NCBI GenBank assembly: GCA_964458485.1
Contig: CAYWJA010000004.1
Span: 1-64,000 of the forward strand
Length of the DNA stretch: 64,000 nt
Direction of reading: 5' to 3'
Origin: CAYWJA01 sp964458485
Lineage (GTDB): Bacteria; Patescibacteriota; Gracilibacteria; UM-FILTER-43-11
Below, piece after piece: positions 1 through 8,186 of the stretch. Every line of letters starts with the position of its first letter. Position 1 is the first letter of the stretch. Position numbers and translations under genes: made by a program. The notes beneath the pieces are model-generated. The model made no database searches. It saw only the letters and a list, made by a program, of their open reading frames with translations, and was not told the DNA's origin.

Positions 1-964
1 AGGTAAAATTCCTAACCCCAACCCCCAAAGGCTGTGCCTTAACCATGTTTTTACTAATCACATTCTGAGACAAACGTTCATTGAAAGAATTGTCTGACGT
101 TTTAACAGCGTGACTATTTACAAAAAACCACGCATTACCAATCACAAGTGCCAGCGCGACAACCAACGCGATGGTCTTGTTCCCAATTTGTGACCTGAAA
201 AAACGCAAAGATGCAAATTTTTGCCCTTCTAAAATATATATAATAATGCCAATTAAGCCGACTAGCATTGCAGCACGGCTGCCTGTTAAATAAATTCCAC
301 AAGCGATCATGGCCAGCAAAAATATTTTATGAAGATTTTTTAAATATTTGAGTGACAAAAAGAGGATTACAAGAAGATATCCTGCAAAAATATTTGGATG
401 TAAAAATGTTCCGTATGCACGAATTTGTTTTATGCCACCATCCAGATTAGTTTTAGCAACACCTAAAACATCCGGACCGATTATTGACTCACCTAAAAAT
501 GTTAACCCAAGTGAATGATTGAGCTGGAATTGCATAAATCCCCAAATAATCTGTAAAAAAGCACCGCAGAGCAAAAGGATGATAACTTGTTTTGGCTTTA
601 ATATTTTGTCAATAATTAACCACATTACCACTAGCACTTCAAACAAACGCAATATAAACATTGCACCCAAAAACGAATCCCCTTTTATTAATGCAACAAT
701 AAATGCATTTAATGCGAATAGCCCAAAAATAACCCAAAGCCATCTTGCATTAATTTTTAGTTTATAGTTTTTAGTTTTTAATTTACTAATAAACCATAAA
801 CAAAAAACCAGTAACAAAAGTACCTCCGGTAAATAAACAAATCCAGATACCCAGGGGTTGAAATTCCCAAACCGATAGCTCGCATCTTCATATATCAAAA
901 AACGGATAGAGAAGGGGAATGTGAGGAGGAAGGTGGACCAGAGGTATCTTATTATTTTTGTCAT
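1..964 (-). CDS. O-antigen ligase / polymerase-like membrane protein (3' end outside window)
   Basis: Reading the minus strand from the ATG at 964 gives an open frame that runs off the window edge, about 321 residues so far. It is almost entirely hydrophobic helices. Late in the visible part is a block reading YGTFLHPNIFAGYLL, then a helix with GSRAAMLVGLIGI, and near the edge AQPLGVGVRNF. These match the conserved pattern of the Wzy_C/WaaL family (PF04932), which polymerises or ligates surface polysaccharide at the outer face of the membrane. The C-terminus is missing. The next upstream gene on this strand is a solute-binding lipoprotein. Family assignment is good; the substrate is unknown. 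Confidence 0.75.
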   Translation of the reverse strand, partial: MTKIIRYLWSTFLLTFPFSIRFLIYEDASYRFGNFNPWVSGFVYLPEVLLLLVFCLWFISKLKTKNYKLKINARWLWVIFGLFALNAFIVALIKGDSFLGAMFILRLFEVLVVMWLIIDKILKPKQVIILLLCGAFLQIIWGFMQFQLNHSLGLTFLGESIIGPDVLGVAKTNLDGGIKQIRAYGTFLHPNIFAGYLLVILFLSLKYLKNLHKIFLLAMIACGIYLTGSRAAMLVGLIGIIIYILEGQKFASLRFFRSQIGNKTIALVVALALVIGNAWFFVNSHAVKTSDNSFNERLSQNVISKNMVKAQPLGVGVRNFT

Positions 965-974
965 TTATTAGTTT

Positions 975-1100
975 GGTGTATTCAAAATACCAAATCTCAA
1001 GCTCAAAATCCAAAATAAACTCCAAACATCAAATCACAATTTTAGATTTCGATATTAGAATTTGAGATTTATTTTGAGTTTTGGGCTTGGATTTTGCAAT
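975..1100. repeat. Inverted repeat built of AAATTTGAGATTT-type units
   Basis: The spacer between two minus-strand genes has a left arm (about 979-1023, CCAAATCTCAAGCTCAAAAT...) that is the approximate reverse complement of a right arm (1050-1095). The right arm at 1059-1095 recurs almost unchanged inside the GT2 gene at 3444-3480. It could act as a terminator or processing hairpin. Confidence 0.7.
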
Positions 1101-1103
1101 TTA

Positions 1104-2582
1104 TCAAATCCCACAATCCTTATCACTAGCCATCTTTCCCCTTTGCTTTGCAATTATGCAACTTATCTTAGTTTGAGCATCACTAAGAGCTGTTGATGGC
1201 GTAGAAACATTGGTGACTACATCCTGAATTGCTTTGGTAAATATCTTATTATATTTTGCCGCATCATAAATTCTAAAGCTTTTTGCAAAAGGTGCCTGAT
1301 ATGCAAATACACCGAATATTGGTTTTGTTTGTTGGTCTTTTACCATGTCTTTCCGGCTTGTTGGGCGATTGGTTTTTTTATGATAAGTCTGCAGGCTACT
1401 TGCAGTAGTAAGTGCCTGTACTAAAGACCATGCCTCTGTTGGATACTTTGTTGTACGCGCAACCACTAAAGGAAAATAACTAGCAAGAACATCACGCTTT
1501 GTACTTTCTGTTGCGGTCACAAGTTGTGGCATAGGTGCAGTACCTACATTTTTTATATCAATATAATTCTTGCCTGTTTTTTGCTGTACTTGAATACCTT
1601 TTACAATTTCATTATATAAATAAGGATAACCAGTTATCATTGCAACCTTGCCACGTACAAATGGTCCGACTTCTTTTGCCTTAGGGTTGTAACCGGTAAT
1701 AACATCATTCCAACTATAATTTTTGTATGTCGGTAATCCAAAACTGGTATACAGCGTTAATGCTTCAACTCCTGGATTTTTCACACCAGATGAACTGGAA
1801 GAAGCTTTTGCAAATGTTGCGCTAGAGCCAGTAGAGTCATAAAAATTAACACCGTATTGGAGCATTAATGTATATAAAACATCTACTGCACTATTAACAT
1901 TGTCTGCACGACCAATGCCCACACCAGCTAACGAAAATCTTTCTGGGCTCTTATTTTGTTTAGTAAGATTATAAACCTGCTCTTTAATCTTGCTCCAAAG
2001 TATTGCCGGCTTATCGGCAGTCGCAAGCAAGTCCTTAAAATATGCCTTATTATAATAAAGAGCTAAATTATCGATAGACAAAGGCATTCCATATATCTTG
2101 TTTTGGATTATGAGGTCGTCTGCTGCGGCCTGGAAGAAAGTCTGCTTGAACGTATCTGCCGTTATTACAACAGGCAAATTGGTTGGCATAGGCAAAAGTT
2201 TTTTATAATGCTTTAGCATCCAGGAGTTATGTATCATAAAAACATCTGGTCCTTCACCTTCAGCTATTTCATTAATAATTAAATCTTCATATTCCTCAAG
2301 GTTCACAAACTTTTTAACCTTTACATTCACATTGGCATTCTTACTGCGAAAAGCCTGAATTTGTTCCTGAAAAGAATCCGTATTGTCGTGAACAATATAC
2401 ATGGTTAGATCCTTGCTCTTGTTTGCATCCTCTTTTTTATAAGGGCAGTCACTCCTATAAGTACTTGTGCCAGGTACGTTATCCTTAGCCTTAGGACATT
2501 TATCTTTACATCCACTTAAAAAAAGTGGGGCTGAAAGGATGAGTGCCAAAAATAATATTTTTGTGAATCTTTTGATAATCAT
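1104..2582 (-). CDS. Extracellular solute-binding lipoprotein (ABC family 1 type)
   Basis: 492 residues. The N-terminus MIIKRFTKILFLALILSAPLFLSGC is a lipoprotein signal, with the lipidated Cys after FLSG (given here as the motif FLSGC). The mature part has the periplasmic-binding-protein pattern of sugar-binding family 1: an early beta-alpha core, GPDVFMIHNSWM, GMPLSIDNLALYYNKAYF, then a C-terminal region with MITGYPYLY. It should bind a solute, probably a saccharide, outside the membrane. No ABC permease or ATPase is nearby, so the partner is encoded elsewhere or the protein has a different role. It lies between the O-antigen ligase-like gene and the GT2 gene, in the same direction. Confidence 0.8.
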   Translation of the reverse strand: MIIKRFTKILFLALILSAPLFLSGCKDKCPKAKDNVPGTSTYRSDCPYKKEDANKSKDLTMYIVHDNTDSFQEQIQAFRSKNANVNVKVKKFVNLEEYEDLIINEIAEGEGPDVFMIHNSWMLKHYKKLLPMPTNLPVVITADTFKQTFFQAAADDLIIQNKIYGMPLSIDNLALYYNKAYFKDLLATADKPAILWSKIKEQVYNLTKQNKSPERFSLAGVGIGRADNVNSAVDVLYTLMLQYGVNFYDSTGSSATFAKASSSSSGVKNPGVEALTLYTSFGLPTYKNYSWNDVITGYNPKAKEVGPFVRGKVAMITGYPYLYNEIVKGIQVQQKTGKNYIDIKNVGTAPMPQLVTATESTKRDVLASYFPLVVARTTKYPTEAWSLVQALTTASSLQTYHKKTNRPTSRKDMVKDQQTKPIFGVFAYQAPFAKSFRIYDAAKYNKIFTKAIQDVVTNVSTPSTALSDAQTKISCIIAKQRGKMASDKDCGI

Positions 2583-2725
2583 GTTTTTATTGTTTATTCA
2601 ATCATTATTGTAAGGAAAAAAACCCCATAAATCAATCTCAAGCCAAAAGACTAAAATTGATTTTATTCATCTAAACTTATAGGTTTGAAAAAACTTATAC
2701 ATTAAAAGCATGTCGTTGGTCAAAC

Positions 2726-3658
2726 TTAATTTTTATCTACCCCAACAAAAAACTCCCTCCACGATGCGAACTTGTAGTAGGTTTGTTTGCCGAATATTTT
2801 AAATATCGGAAGTACCAGCGGATGTGTAACCAGGCGTAAAATTCGCCCTTTTAGCCCAGCAGGAATAACCCGTACTTCTGGCTGTAGGCGTTCAAAATGC
2901 ACTGCGGATTTGCCAACTGCCTGCATTTTTTTAGGCAAATTAGATTCCGGAATTTCGTGATGATGATATGCAACTGCCTTTGGTTCATAATAAATCTGCA
3001 TATCATGGTTTTTCCACAATCTAAACCCAAGTTCAATGTCTTCCCATCCATAACATTTAAAGTCTTCATTAAATTTTTCTTTCTCAAAAAAGGATTTTTT
3101 CATTGAAATGTTAGATGTATAGAAAAATTTATATGGCTCCGCCTGCCCGATCATCTTGGGTTTTAGAAATTTATAACCAAACTGCCAACCACTGTCTTCT
3201 AAAAATTCCATATAACTATTAGTTTTAAGCTGCGGGTCCCACGTTGTATAACCAAGCACAACCACATTCTCATCGGAATTTTCTGTATGACGATCCAAAT
3301 GCATCTTCAAAAACCCAGGCTCAACAAAAATATCATCTCCAATAAAAAGGATAATATCGCCAGTCGCCTTTTCGACCCCCCGGTTCCTCGCCACCCCCTG
3401 ATGAGATGCGGATTGATGTATATAGTGTATTTTTGGGATTTGTAATTTGAGATTTATTTTGGAATTTGGGCTTGAAATTTGGAATTTGGAGACAACATCT
3501 TTAGTGTTGTCGATAGATCCATCACTTACCACAACAACCTCAAAATCCCATGGTGGTGAGCTTGCCGAACCAACACCCTGTTGTTGAGATAGTTTCTCCA
3601 AACAAATTTTAAGTATTTCAGCCCTATTATGTGTTGGAATTACTACGGAAAGTTTCAT
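2726..3658 (-). CDS. Family 2 glycosyltransferase
   Basis: 310 residues. The GT-A fold start is clear: MKLSVVIPTHNRAEILKICLEKL, then VVVVSDGSIDNT (nucleotide binding), VARNRGVEKATGDIILFIGDDI (the DxD-like metal site), and a later ED motif in CYGWEDIELGFRLW. It transfers a sugar from a nucleotide donor, probably to surface polysaccharide or glycoprotein. Between SDGSIDNTKD and KIHYIHQ lies an unusual stretch (roughly residues 55-75) encoded by a repeat also found in the intergenic DNA at 1059-1095, so part of the chain is a repeat-derived insertion. Confidence 0.88.
   Translation of the reverse strand: MKLSVVIPTHNRAEILKICLEKLSQQQGVGSASSPPWDFEVVVVSDGSIDNTKDVVSKFQISSPNSKINLKLQIPKIHYIHQSASHQGVARNRGVEKATGDIILFIGDDIFVEPGFLKMHLDRHTENSDENVVVLGYTTWDPQLKTNSYMEFLEDSGWQFGYKFLKPKMIGQAEPYKFFYTSNISMKKSFFEKEKFNEDFKCYGWEDIELGFRLWKNHDMQIYYEPKAVAYHHHEIPESNLPKKMQAVGKSAVHFERLQPEVRVIPAGLKGRILRLVTHPLVLPIFKIFGKQTYYKFASWREFFVGVDKN
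3444..3480. repeat. Intergenic-type repeat inside the GT2 coding region
   Basis: This 37-bp segment is nearly identical to intergenic 1059-1095 (both start AATTTGAGATTTATTTTG and continue GGGCTTG). Here it is translated in frame on the minus strand as the S/N/K-rich loop after SDGSIDNT. Confidence 0.75.
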
Positions 3659-3699
3659 TTTAGGATTATTTTTTTACAAACCTACTCAGACTACGCTAT

Positions 3700-3752
3700 T
3701 ATAGCACTAAAGCACTACAGGACTAAAGCACTACAGGACTAAAGCACTAATA
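3700..3752. repeat. Tandem 16-bp array before a start codon
   Basis: The unit GACTAAAGCACTACAG repeats about 2.5-3 times and ends six bases before the ATG at 3758. A related CACGACAGGACGATAGCAC sequence lies between fba and gap2 near 46215-46240. Confidence 0.8.
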
Positions 3753-3757
3753 AAAAA

Positions 3758-4432
3758 ATGAAAAAAGAAGAAATACTCCAAATCATAGAAACAAATAAAT
3801 CAATGCCCTACAATGAGCTACGCACTCATGCCATGGCCGCCGGTGTTAGCATGGATGAATTTAACAATGCCTGGGATGAGCACATGGAGAACACGAGAAA
3901 GACGCCTGCTATGAAAATATGGGAAAAAATTTATACAGCGCTTTTGGTAATTTATACCATTATTGGTGCAGATATTGGGTATTTCAATCTTATAATTACT
4001 CTACAGAACAAAATTCTTGCAGTAAATTTAGGTAAACTGGCAATTTTAACAGCCCTGATACTGATTCTTCATATAATATCACATTTTACAGGAAGTAAGG
4101 GGTCAATTTTCACAACATCAAAACTATCTGTTTTCATCGTAATAATGTTTTACTTAACGTTCCTGACAACAAAAATAAATACACCATTCGTACAAATATT
4201 TTTGTTATTTGGGGCTGTAATCCTGGGGTTCATAACTTTCTTTGTCATAATGAAGGTATGCCATATAAACATTTTACGCACCCTGATTCTAATTGTATTG
4301 AGCGTGCTCGCTATGGGGATAGTTTTACAGTTTACAATAGGATTAAAGACATTTAAGAACTATTATGTAGTTGACCCCAATGTTAAAAATTTAAAAATGA
4401 AGTCGGCAGTGGAGATTGCTGAATCTGAATAG
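3758..4432 (+). CDS. Integral membrane protein of unknown function
   Basis: 224 residues. The first 50 are soluble and look like a small helical domain (MKKEEILQIIETNK, then ELRTHAMAAGVSMDEFNNAW). About five hydrophobic helices follow (starting near residues 57, 90, 120, 142 and 168), with a short polar tail. The N-terminal helices resemble small SHOCT/UBA-like segments, but I do not recognise the family. The stop TAG at 4430-4432 is the first element of the repeat leader of cysS, so the two genes are probably cotranscribed. Confidence 0.7.
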   Translation: MKKEEILQIIETNKSMPYNELRTHAMAAGVSMDEFNNAWDEHMENTRKTPAMKIWEKIYTALLVIYTIIGADIGYFNLIITLQNKILAVNLGKLAILTALILILHIISHFTGSKGSIFTTSKLSVFIVIMFYLTFLTTKINTPFVQIFLLFGAVILGFITFFVIMKVCHINILRTLILIVLSVLAMGIVLQFTIGLKTFKNYYVVDPNVKNLKMKSAVEIAESE

Positions 4433-4541
4433 TAACCAAATAGTTTCCCGCCTTTCGACAAGCTCAAGGCGTTTCCAAATAGTTGCCAAATTGTTTACTA
4501 TTAATAATTTGGAAACAATCTGGAAACAATCTGGAAACAAT
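4430..4541 (+). repeat. 11-mer start-abutting leader repeat, copy 1 (cysS)
   Basis: It begins in the upstream stop codon and has three parts. First are stop-bearing units TAACCAAATAGTTTCC (4433-4448) and GTTTCCAAATAGTTGCC. Between these sits a hairpin, GCCTTTCGACAAGCTCAAGGC-like, at 4450-4470. Last are three 11-mers, TTGGAAACAAT, CTGGAAACAAT, CTGGAAACAAT (4509-4541), with the ATG immediately after. GTTTCCAAAT at 4471 and ATTTGGAAAC at 4507 are exact complements, so the RNA can fold over the start. Confidence 0.85.
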
Positions 4542-5963
4542 ATGAATAACATCCAACTATACAACACGGCAACACGACAAAAAATGCCCTTCGAACCGCT
4601 AGATCCAGCGGAGGTTAAGTTATATACATGCGGACCGACGGTTTACAACTATGCGCATATTGGTAATTTGCGAACTTATATTTTTGAAGATTTCCTACGT
4701 CGTACTCTTGAGTTTAACGGCTACCAAGTTAATCATGTAATGAACATTACAGATGTAGGACACTTAACATCCGATGCGGATGAAGGGGAGGATAAAATGC
4801 TTAAAGGTGCAAAAAGGGAGAAAAAAACTGTCTGGGAAATCGCGGAATTCTACACAAAAGCATTTATGAGCGACCTGGTTGCACTCAATCTTTTAGAGCC
4901 GCATATTAAATGTAAAGCGACTGACCATATTCAGGAAATGATTGATCAGGTGCAACAATTAGAGAAAAACGGACTAACTTACGTTGCTGATGGTAATGTT
5001 TATTTTGATACCTCCAAATTTCCGGATTATGGAAAACTTGCTCAATTGGAGAAGCAAGATCTGCAGGCTGGCGCACGTATTGAAGTAGATAAGAATAAAA
5101 AAAATCCACACGACTTTGTGCTCTGGTTTACTAAAAGTAAGTTTGCAGATCAGGAAATGCAATGGGATAGCCCATGGGGCAAAGGTTACCCTGGTTGGCA
5201 TATCGAGTGCAGTGCAATGTCGACGCGTTATCTTGGTAATCAAATCGACATTCACTGTGGCGGCATCGACCACATTCCAGTTCATCATACAAACGAGCTT
5301 GCCCAGGCTGAGGGTGCAACAAATATAAAACCATGGGTGCTTTATTGGATGCATGGAAATTTTTTGGTAATCAAAGATAAAGAAAAAATGTCTAAATCAT
5401 CCGATAACTTTTTAAGAATACAAACCCTAATCGACAAAGGCTACGATCCATTGGATTACCGATACTTCTGCCTCCAATCTCATTATCGCAAAGAACTGAC
5501 ATTTAGTTGGGAAGGTATGGATGCCGCAAGGACAGGCTTACGGCGCTTGAGAGAGAAGGTGTGTCGGTTATCACGCGAGCAAAGCAAGCTGGTCACGCGA
5601 GCAAAGCGAGCTGGTCACGCGAGCAAAGCGAGCTGGTCACGCGAAGAATTCGCAGGTGCCATAAACGACGACCTAAACATGCCCGAAGCCCTCGCAACAA
5701 CCTGGAAGCTTATTGATGATCCAGATGTCGAGGATGCCGAAAAACTCGCCACAATTAAAGAATTCGACAAAGTGCTTGGCCTAAAATTGGACGAAAAAAA
5801 GGATGTTTGTATACCAGAAAGTATCCAGCAACTGATAATTGAACGTAACGAAGCGCGCGAAAAAAAAGACTGGGGGAAATCTGACGACCTAAGGAATAAG
5901 ATTGAGGAACAAGGATTTATAGTAAAAGACGGCCCTGACGGGACAAAAGTGTTAAAAAAATGA
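4542..5963 (+). CDS. cysS: Cysteinyl-tRNA synthetase
   Basis: 473 residues from the ATG at 4542. An in-frame upstream ATG (4416) would only translate the repeat leader, so I reject it. Class I synthetase signatures are present: zinc ligand Cys30 in TCGPTVYN, HIGN at 39-42, GWHIECSAM, and KMSKSSDN near 282. It charges tRNA-Cys. Residues 345-366 are encoded by three 22-bp repeats and form an Arg/Lys/Ser/Ala-rich insertion just before the helical domain that begins FAGAINDDLNMPEAL. The gene ends with a TGA stop, showing standard decoding. It has no Shine-Dalgarno sequence; the 11-mer array directly precedes the ATG. Confidence 0.97.
   Translation: MNNIQLYNTATRQKMPFEPLDPAEVKLYTCGPTVYNYAHIGNLRTYIFEDFLRRTLEFNGYQVNHVMNITDVGHLTSDADEGEDKMLKGAKREKKTVWEIAEFYTKAFMSDLVALNLLEPHIKCKATDHIQEMIDQVQQLEKNGLTYVADGNVYFDTSKFPDYGKLAQLEKQDLQAGARIEVDKNKKNPHDFVLWFTKSKFADQEMQWDSPWGKGYPGWHIECSAMSTRYLGNQIDIHCGGIDHIPVHHTNELAQAEGATNIKPWVLYWMHGNFLVIKDKEKMSKSSDNFLRIQTLIDKGYDPLDYRYFCLQSHYRKELTFSWEGMDAARTGLRRLREKVCRLSREQSKLVTRAKRAGHASKASWSREEFAGAINDDLNMPEALATTWKLIDDPDVEDAEKLATIKEFDKVLGLKLDEKKDVCIPESIQQLIIERNEAREKKDWGKSDDLRNKIEEQGFIVKDGPDGTKVLKK
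5575..5640. repeat. Three 22-bp tandem repeats in frame inside cysS
   Basis: Unit GCGAGCAAAGCGAGCTGGTC plus AC occurs at 5575-5596, 5597-5618 and 5619-5640, with one substitution in the first copy. Three units total 66 bp, so the reading frame is kept. The same motif appears in the leaders at 10205-10245 and 52890-52915. Confidence 0.95.
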
Positions 5964-5967
5964 ATCC

Positions 5968-6033
5968 CAACTCCACAAATTAATATAATTTTGTGGACTC
6001 TAACTCCACAAATTAATATAATTTTGTGGACTT
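5968..6033. repeat. Two tandem copies of a TCCACAAATTA...TTTTGTGGA palindrome
   Basis: Two copies of a roughly 26-bp near-perfect palindrome follow the cysS stop. Each can form a hairpin ending in a TTTTGTGGA arm. A terminator role is possible but there is no strong T-tract. Confidence 0.75.
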
Positions 6034-6061
6034 TTATTAAAAAGTAAGATATAATGTAAAC

Positions 6062-7189
6062 ATGATAAAAAGAATTTATGAACCACTGGATAAATTTCTG
6101 CAAAAAGGTAAGGCTCTAATAATTTATGGCCCTCGCCAAGTAGGCAAAACAACACTTTTACAAAAATTTCTTAAAACCACCAACAAAAAATATAAGCTTG
6201 ATTCCGGAGATAATATAAAAACTCAAAATATATTAAGCTCACAGGACTTTTCTCAAATTTTAAATTATGTGGAAGGATACGATCTGATTGCGATAGACGA
6301 AGCGCAAAATATACCAAATATTGGCATGGGGCTAAAAATAATTATAGACAACAAACCAAACATCAGCATAATTGCTACTGGATCATCCTCGTTTGATTTA
6401 GCCAATAAAGTAGGTGAACCTTTAACAGGTCGCAAAAAAACCATTACCCTATATCCAGTCTCACAGATCGAACTACTGGATACACATAATAAACATGAAT
6501 TACAGGAGCGTTTGGAGGAATTTCTTATTTTTGGCTCATATCCGGAAGTTGTTACAGCGCGCACCCAAAAACAAAAAATTGAATTATTGAAAGAATTGGT
6601 AAATTCTTATTTGCTAAAAGATATTTTGGATATGGAAAAAGTAAAAGGGTCTAAAGTTTTACTTGATATGCTAAAGCTATTGGCATTCCAGGTGGGTAAT
6701 CAGGTTTCTTTGCATGAGTTAGCCACCCAGCTTTCCATAGATGTAAAAACTGTGGCCAGATATTTGGACTTACTGGAAAAGACCTTTGTAATAAAGCGAT
6801 TAACCGGTTTCAGTCGCAACCTAAGAAACGAAATAACCAGTAAGCATAAATATTATTTTTTAGACAATGGCATAAGAAATGCTGTTATATCCCAGTTCAA
6901 TAATATAGCAGATAGAGCAGATGTGGGAGCACTGTTTGAAAACTTTGTTATGATGGAACGTGTGAAAAAACTGGAATACAAAAATGATTATTCTTTAATT
7001 TATTTTTGGAGGAATTATGCTGGCAATGAAATAGATTTGGTTGAAGAAAAGGACGGCAAATTAAAAGCGTATGAATTCAAATGGAATCCCGGCAAAAAGA
7101 TTAAAGCCCCCAATGAATGGACAAAGTCTTATCCACAAGCTTCTTTTAAAACTGTGACCTCACAAGACTATTTGAAGTTTGTGACATAA
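6062..7189 (+). CDS. AAA+ ATPase with DUF4143-type C-terminus
   Basis: 375 residues. Walker A is GPRQVGKTTL near residues 22-31, Walker B is LIAIDEAQNI near 75-84, and the sensor-like segment is IIATGSSSFDL. A winged-helix-like middle (SLHELATQLSIDVKTVARYLDLLEKTFVI) and a C-terminal PD-(D/E)xK-like part (YWRNYAGNEIDLVEEKDGKLKAYEFKW) complete the DUF4143 architecture. Such stand-alone ATPases are common in accessory DNA; their cellular role is not established. There is no obvious antitoxin or partner gene next to it, and its right-hand neighbour is convergent. Confidence 0.85.
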   Translation: MIKRIYEPLDKFLQKGKALIIYGPRQVGKTTLLQKFLKTTNKKYKLDSGDNIKTQNILSSQDFSQILNYVEGYDLIAIDEAQNIPNIGMGLKIIIDNKPNISIIATGSSSFDLANKVGEPLTGRKKTITLYPVSQIELLDTHNKHELQERLEEFLIFGSYPEVVTARTQKQKIELLKELVNSYLLKDILDMEKVKGSKVLLDMLKLLAFQVGNQVSLHELATQLSIDVKTVARYLDLLEKTFVIKRLTGFSRNLRNEITSKHKYYFLDNGIRNAVISQFNNIADRADVGALFENFVMMERVKKLEYKNDYSLIYFWRNYAGNEIDLVEEKDGKLKAYEFKWNPGKKIKAPNEWTKSYPQASFKTVTSQDYLKFVT

Positions 7190-7247
7190 AAATTCATAAA
7201 ATTTGCTGGAGCGTATCTCTGGTGGGCTTCAACAAATTTTTACCCTA

Positions 7248-7964
7248 CTACTCATCATCTTCCCCCATCCCCAAAAAAGCCTCTTCATCTATTCTTGCAA
7301 TAGGAAAATGTCCGTACTGTGCGGACACTATTTTAAGGGGAAGGTGATTTATTTTACCTTCAACCAACCTTTCTCTAATTTTCATGGGCAATCTCCTAAT
7401 ATAATCATCTTCAAGTTCTGGTGATATAAGAGCATCTCTGTGCTCGTCGCCGCATCCCGGAAGTTGACTTAATAAAGCAAATTTAAACTTGGGCAGAAAG
7501 GTTATCATACCTATTCTCCCATCTGACCGATAGCGGAACACTTTAACTGGTACAGTAATTGTATCCCCCAATTTCACAAGCTCCCTTTCTTCTAACGGCG
7601 TAATTCTTTCCTGTAGCGCAGCACGCACTTCTGCATAACATTCAGCAATAGGCTGCCAGAAGCGCTGTTTTTCTTCGTCGCTGAGCTCGCTAGATTTAAT
7701 CGCCTCCTGGATTTTGACTAAATAATTAGATATCAAATAAGCATAATTCATATCTCGTGGTATCCAGCCCAAAATACGATCTACTTCATCAGCAAGATCA
7801 ATATCTACATCAATTAATTCTAATGCACTTTCGCGCACTTGTTTAATTGTAGTGTCAATTTTTTCTCCCAAATCTCTAAAATAATCAACACTTAACTTTT
7901 TACAGTCTCTTGAATGACCTTTTGTAAGATCATCATCTAATGTTGGCAACTCTCTCTCTGACAT
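7248..7964 (-). CDS. Hypothetical soluble protein
   Basis: 238 residues from the ATG at 7964 (MSERELPTLDDDLTKGH). An upstream in-frame ATG at 8033 would put the promoter inside the gene, so I use the second. The sequence is mostly charged helices, with IDTTIKQVRESALELIDVDIDLADEVDRILGW in the first half (not quoted further) and a beta-rich part (TITVPVKVFRYRSDGRIGMI) in the second. No signal peptide or membrane segment is present. I do not recognise the family. It is divergent from prs and has its own good sigma-70 promoter. Confidence 0.75.
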   Translation of the reverse strand: MSERELPTLDDDLTKGHSRDCKKLSVDYFRDLGEKIDTTIKQVRESALELIDVDIDLADEVDRILGWIPRDMNYAYLISNYLVKIQEAIKSSELSDEEKQRFWQPIAECYAEVRAALQERITPLEERELVKLGDTITVPVKVFRYRSDGRIGMITFLPKFKFALLSQLPGCGDEHRDALISPELEDDYIRRLPMKIRERLVEGKINHLPLKIVSAQYGHFPIARIDEEAFLGMGEDDE

Positions 7965-7992
7965 AAGCAAATTGGTTAATGTTAGGTTGTAT

Positions 7993-8021
7993 ACTGTATA
8001 AATAATTAGACAACCTGTCAA
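7993..8021 (-). promoter_or_regulatory. Sigma-70 type promoter for the 7964-7248 gene
   Basis: On the minus strand TTGACA (8021-8016) is followed by a 17-base spacer and TACAGT (7998-7993). The start codon is about 30 bases further on. Confidence 0.7.
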
Positions 8022-8084
8022 CCCAAAACTCACTTTCTCATCAACCTAAATTTTCGTGTTTTTTAAGGGTATGGTATATTTTAT

Positions 8085-8184
8085 TTAGGATGTAGGATGT
8101 AGGCCTTTAGGATGTAGGAATCTATGAAATTCCGCAGTCCATAACCTACAAGCCTACAACCTACAAGCCTACAACCCTAAAAAA
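8085..8184. repeat. GTAGG / CCTAC inverted tandem array before prs
   Basis: The left arm repeats AGGATGTAGG-type units and the right arm repeats CCTACAAGCCTACAAC-type units, so the two arms are complementary and can fold. The array ends about ten bases before the prs ATG. Confidence 0.8.
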
Positions 8185-8186
8185 TT

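Noticed and set aside
4509..4541. Tandem arrays as CRISPR
   Set aside because: The units are contiguous 11-22 bp repeats with no unique spacers, and no cas genes are present.
4416..4541. Upstream starts giving longer CysRS, PilD, beta-CASP, RibD, IlvB and Acs proteins
   Set aside because: The added residues only translate repeat leaders and have no counterpart in the families; the ATG right after each repeat fits the family start.
5961..5963. UGA recoding as in Gracilibacteria
   Set aside because: TGA ends cysS and the M23 peptidase exactly where family members end; no in-frame TGA is needed in any conserved gene.
6062..7189. The DUF4143 ATPase as half of a defence or toxin-antitoxin pair
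   Set aside because: No partner gene, nuclease or other defence gene is adjacent; neighbours are housekeeping genes.
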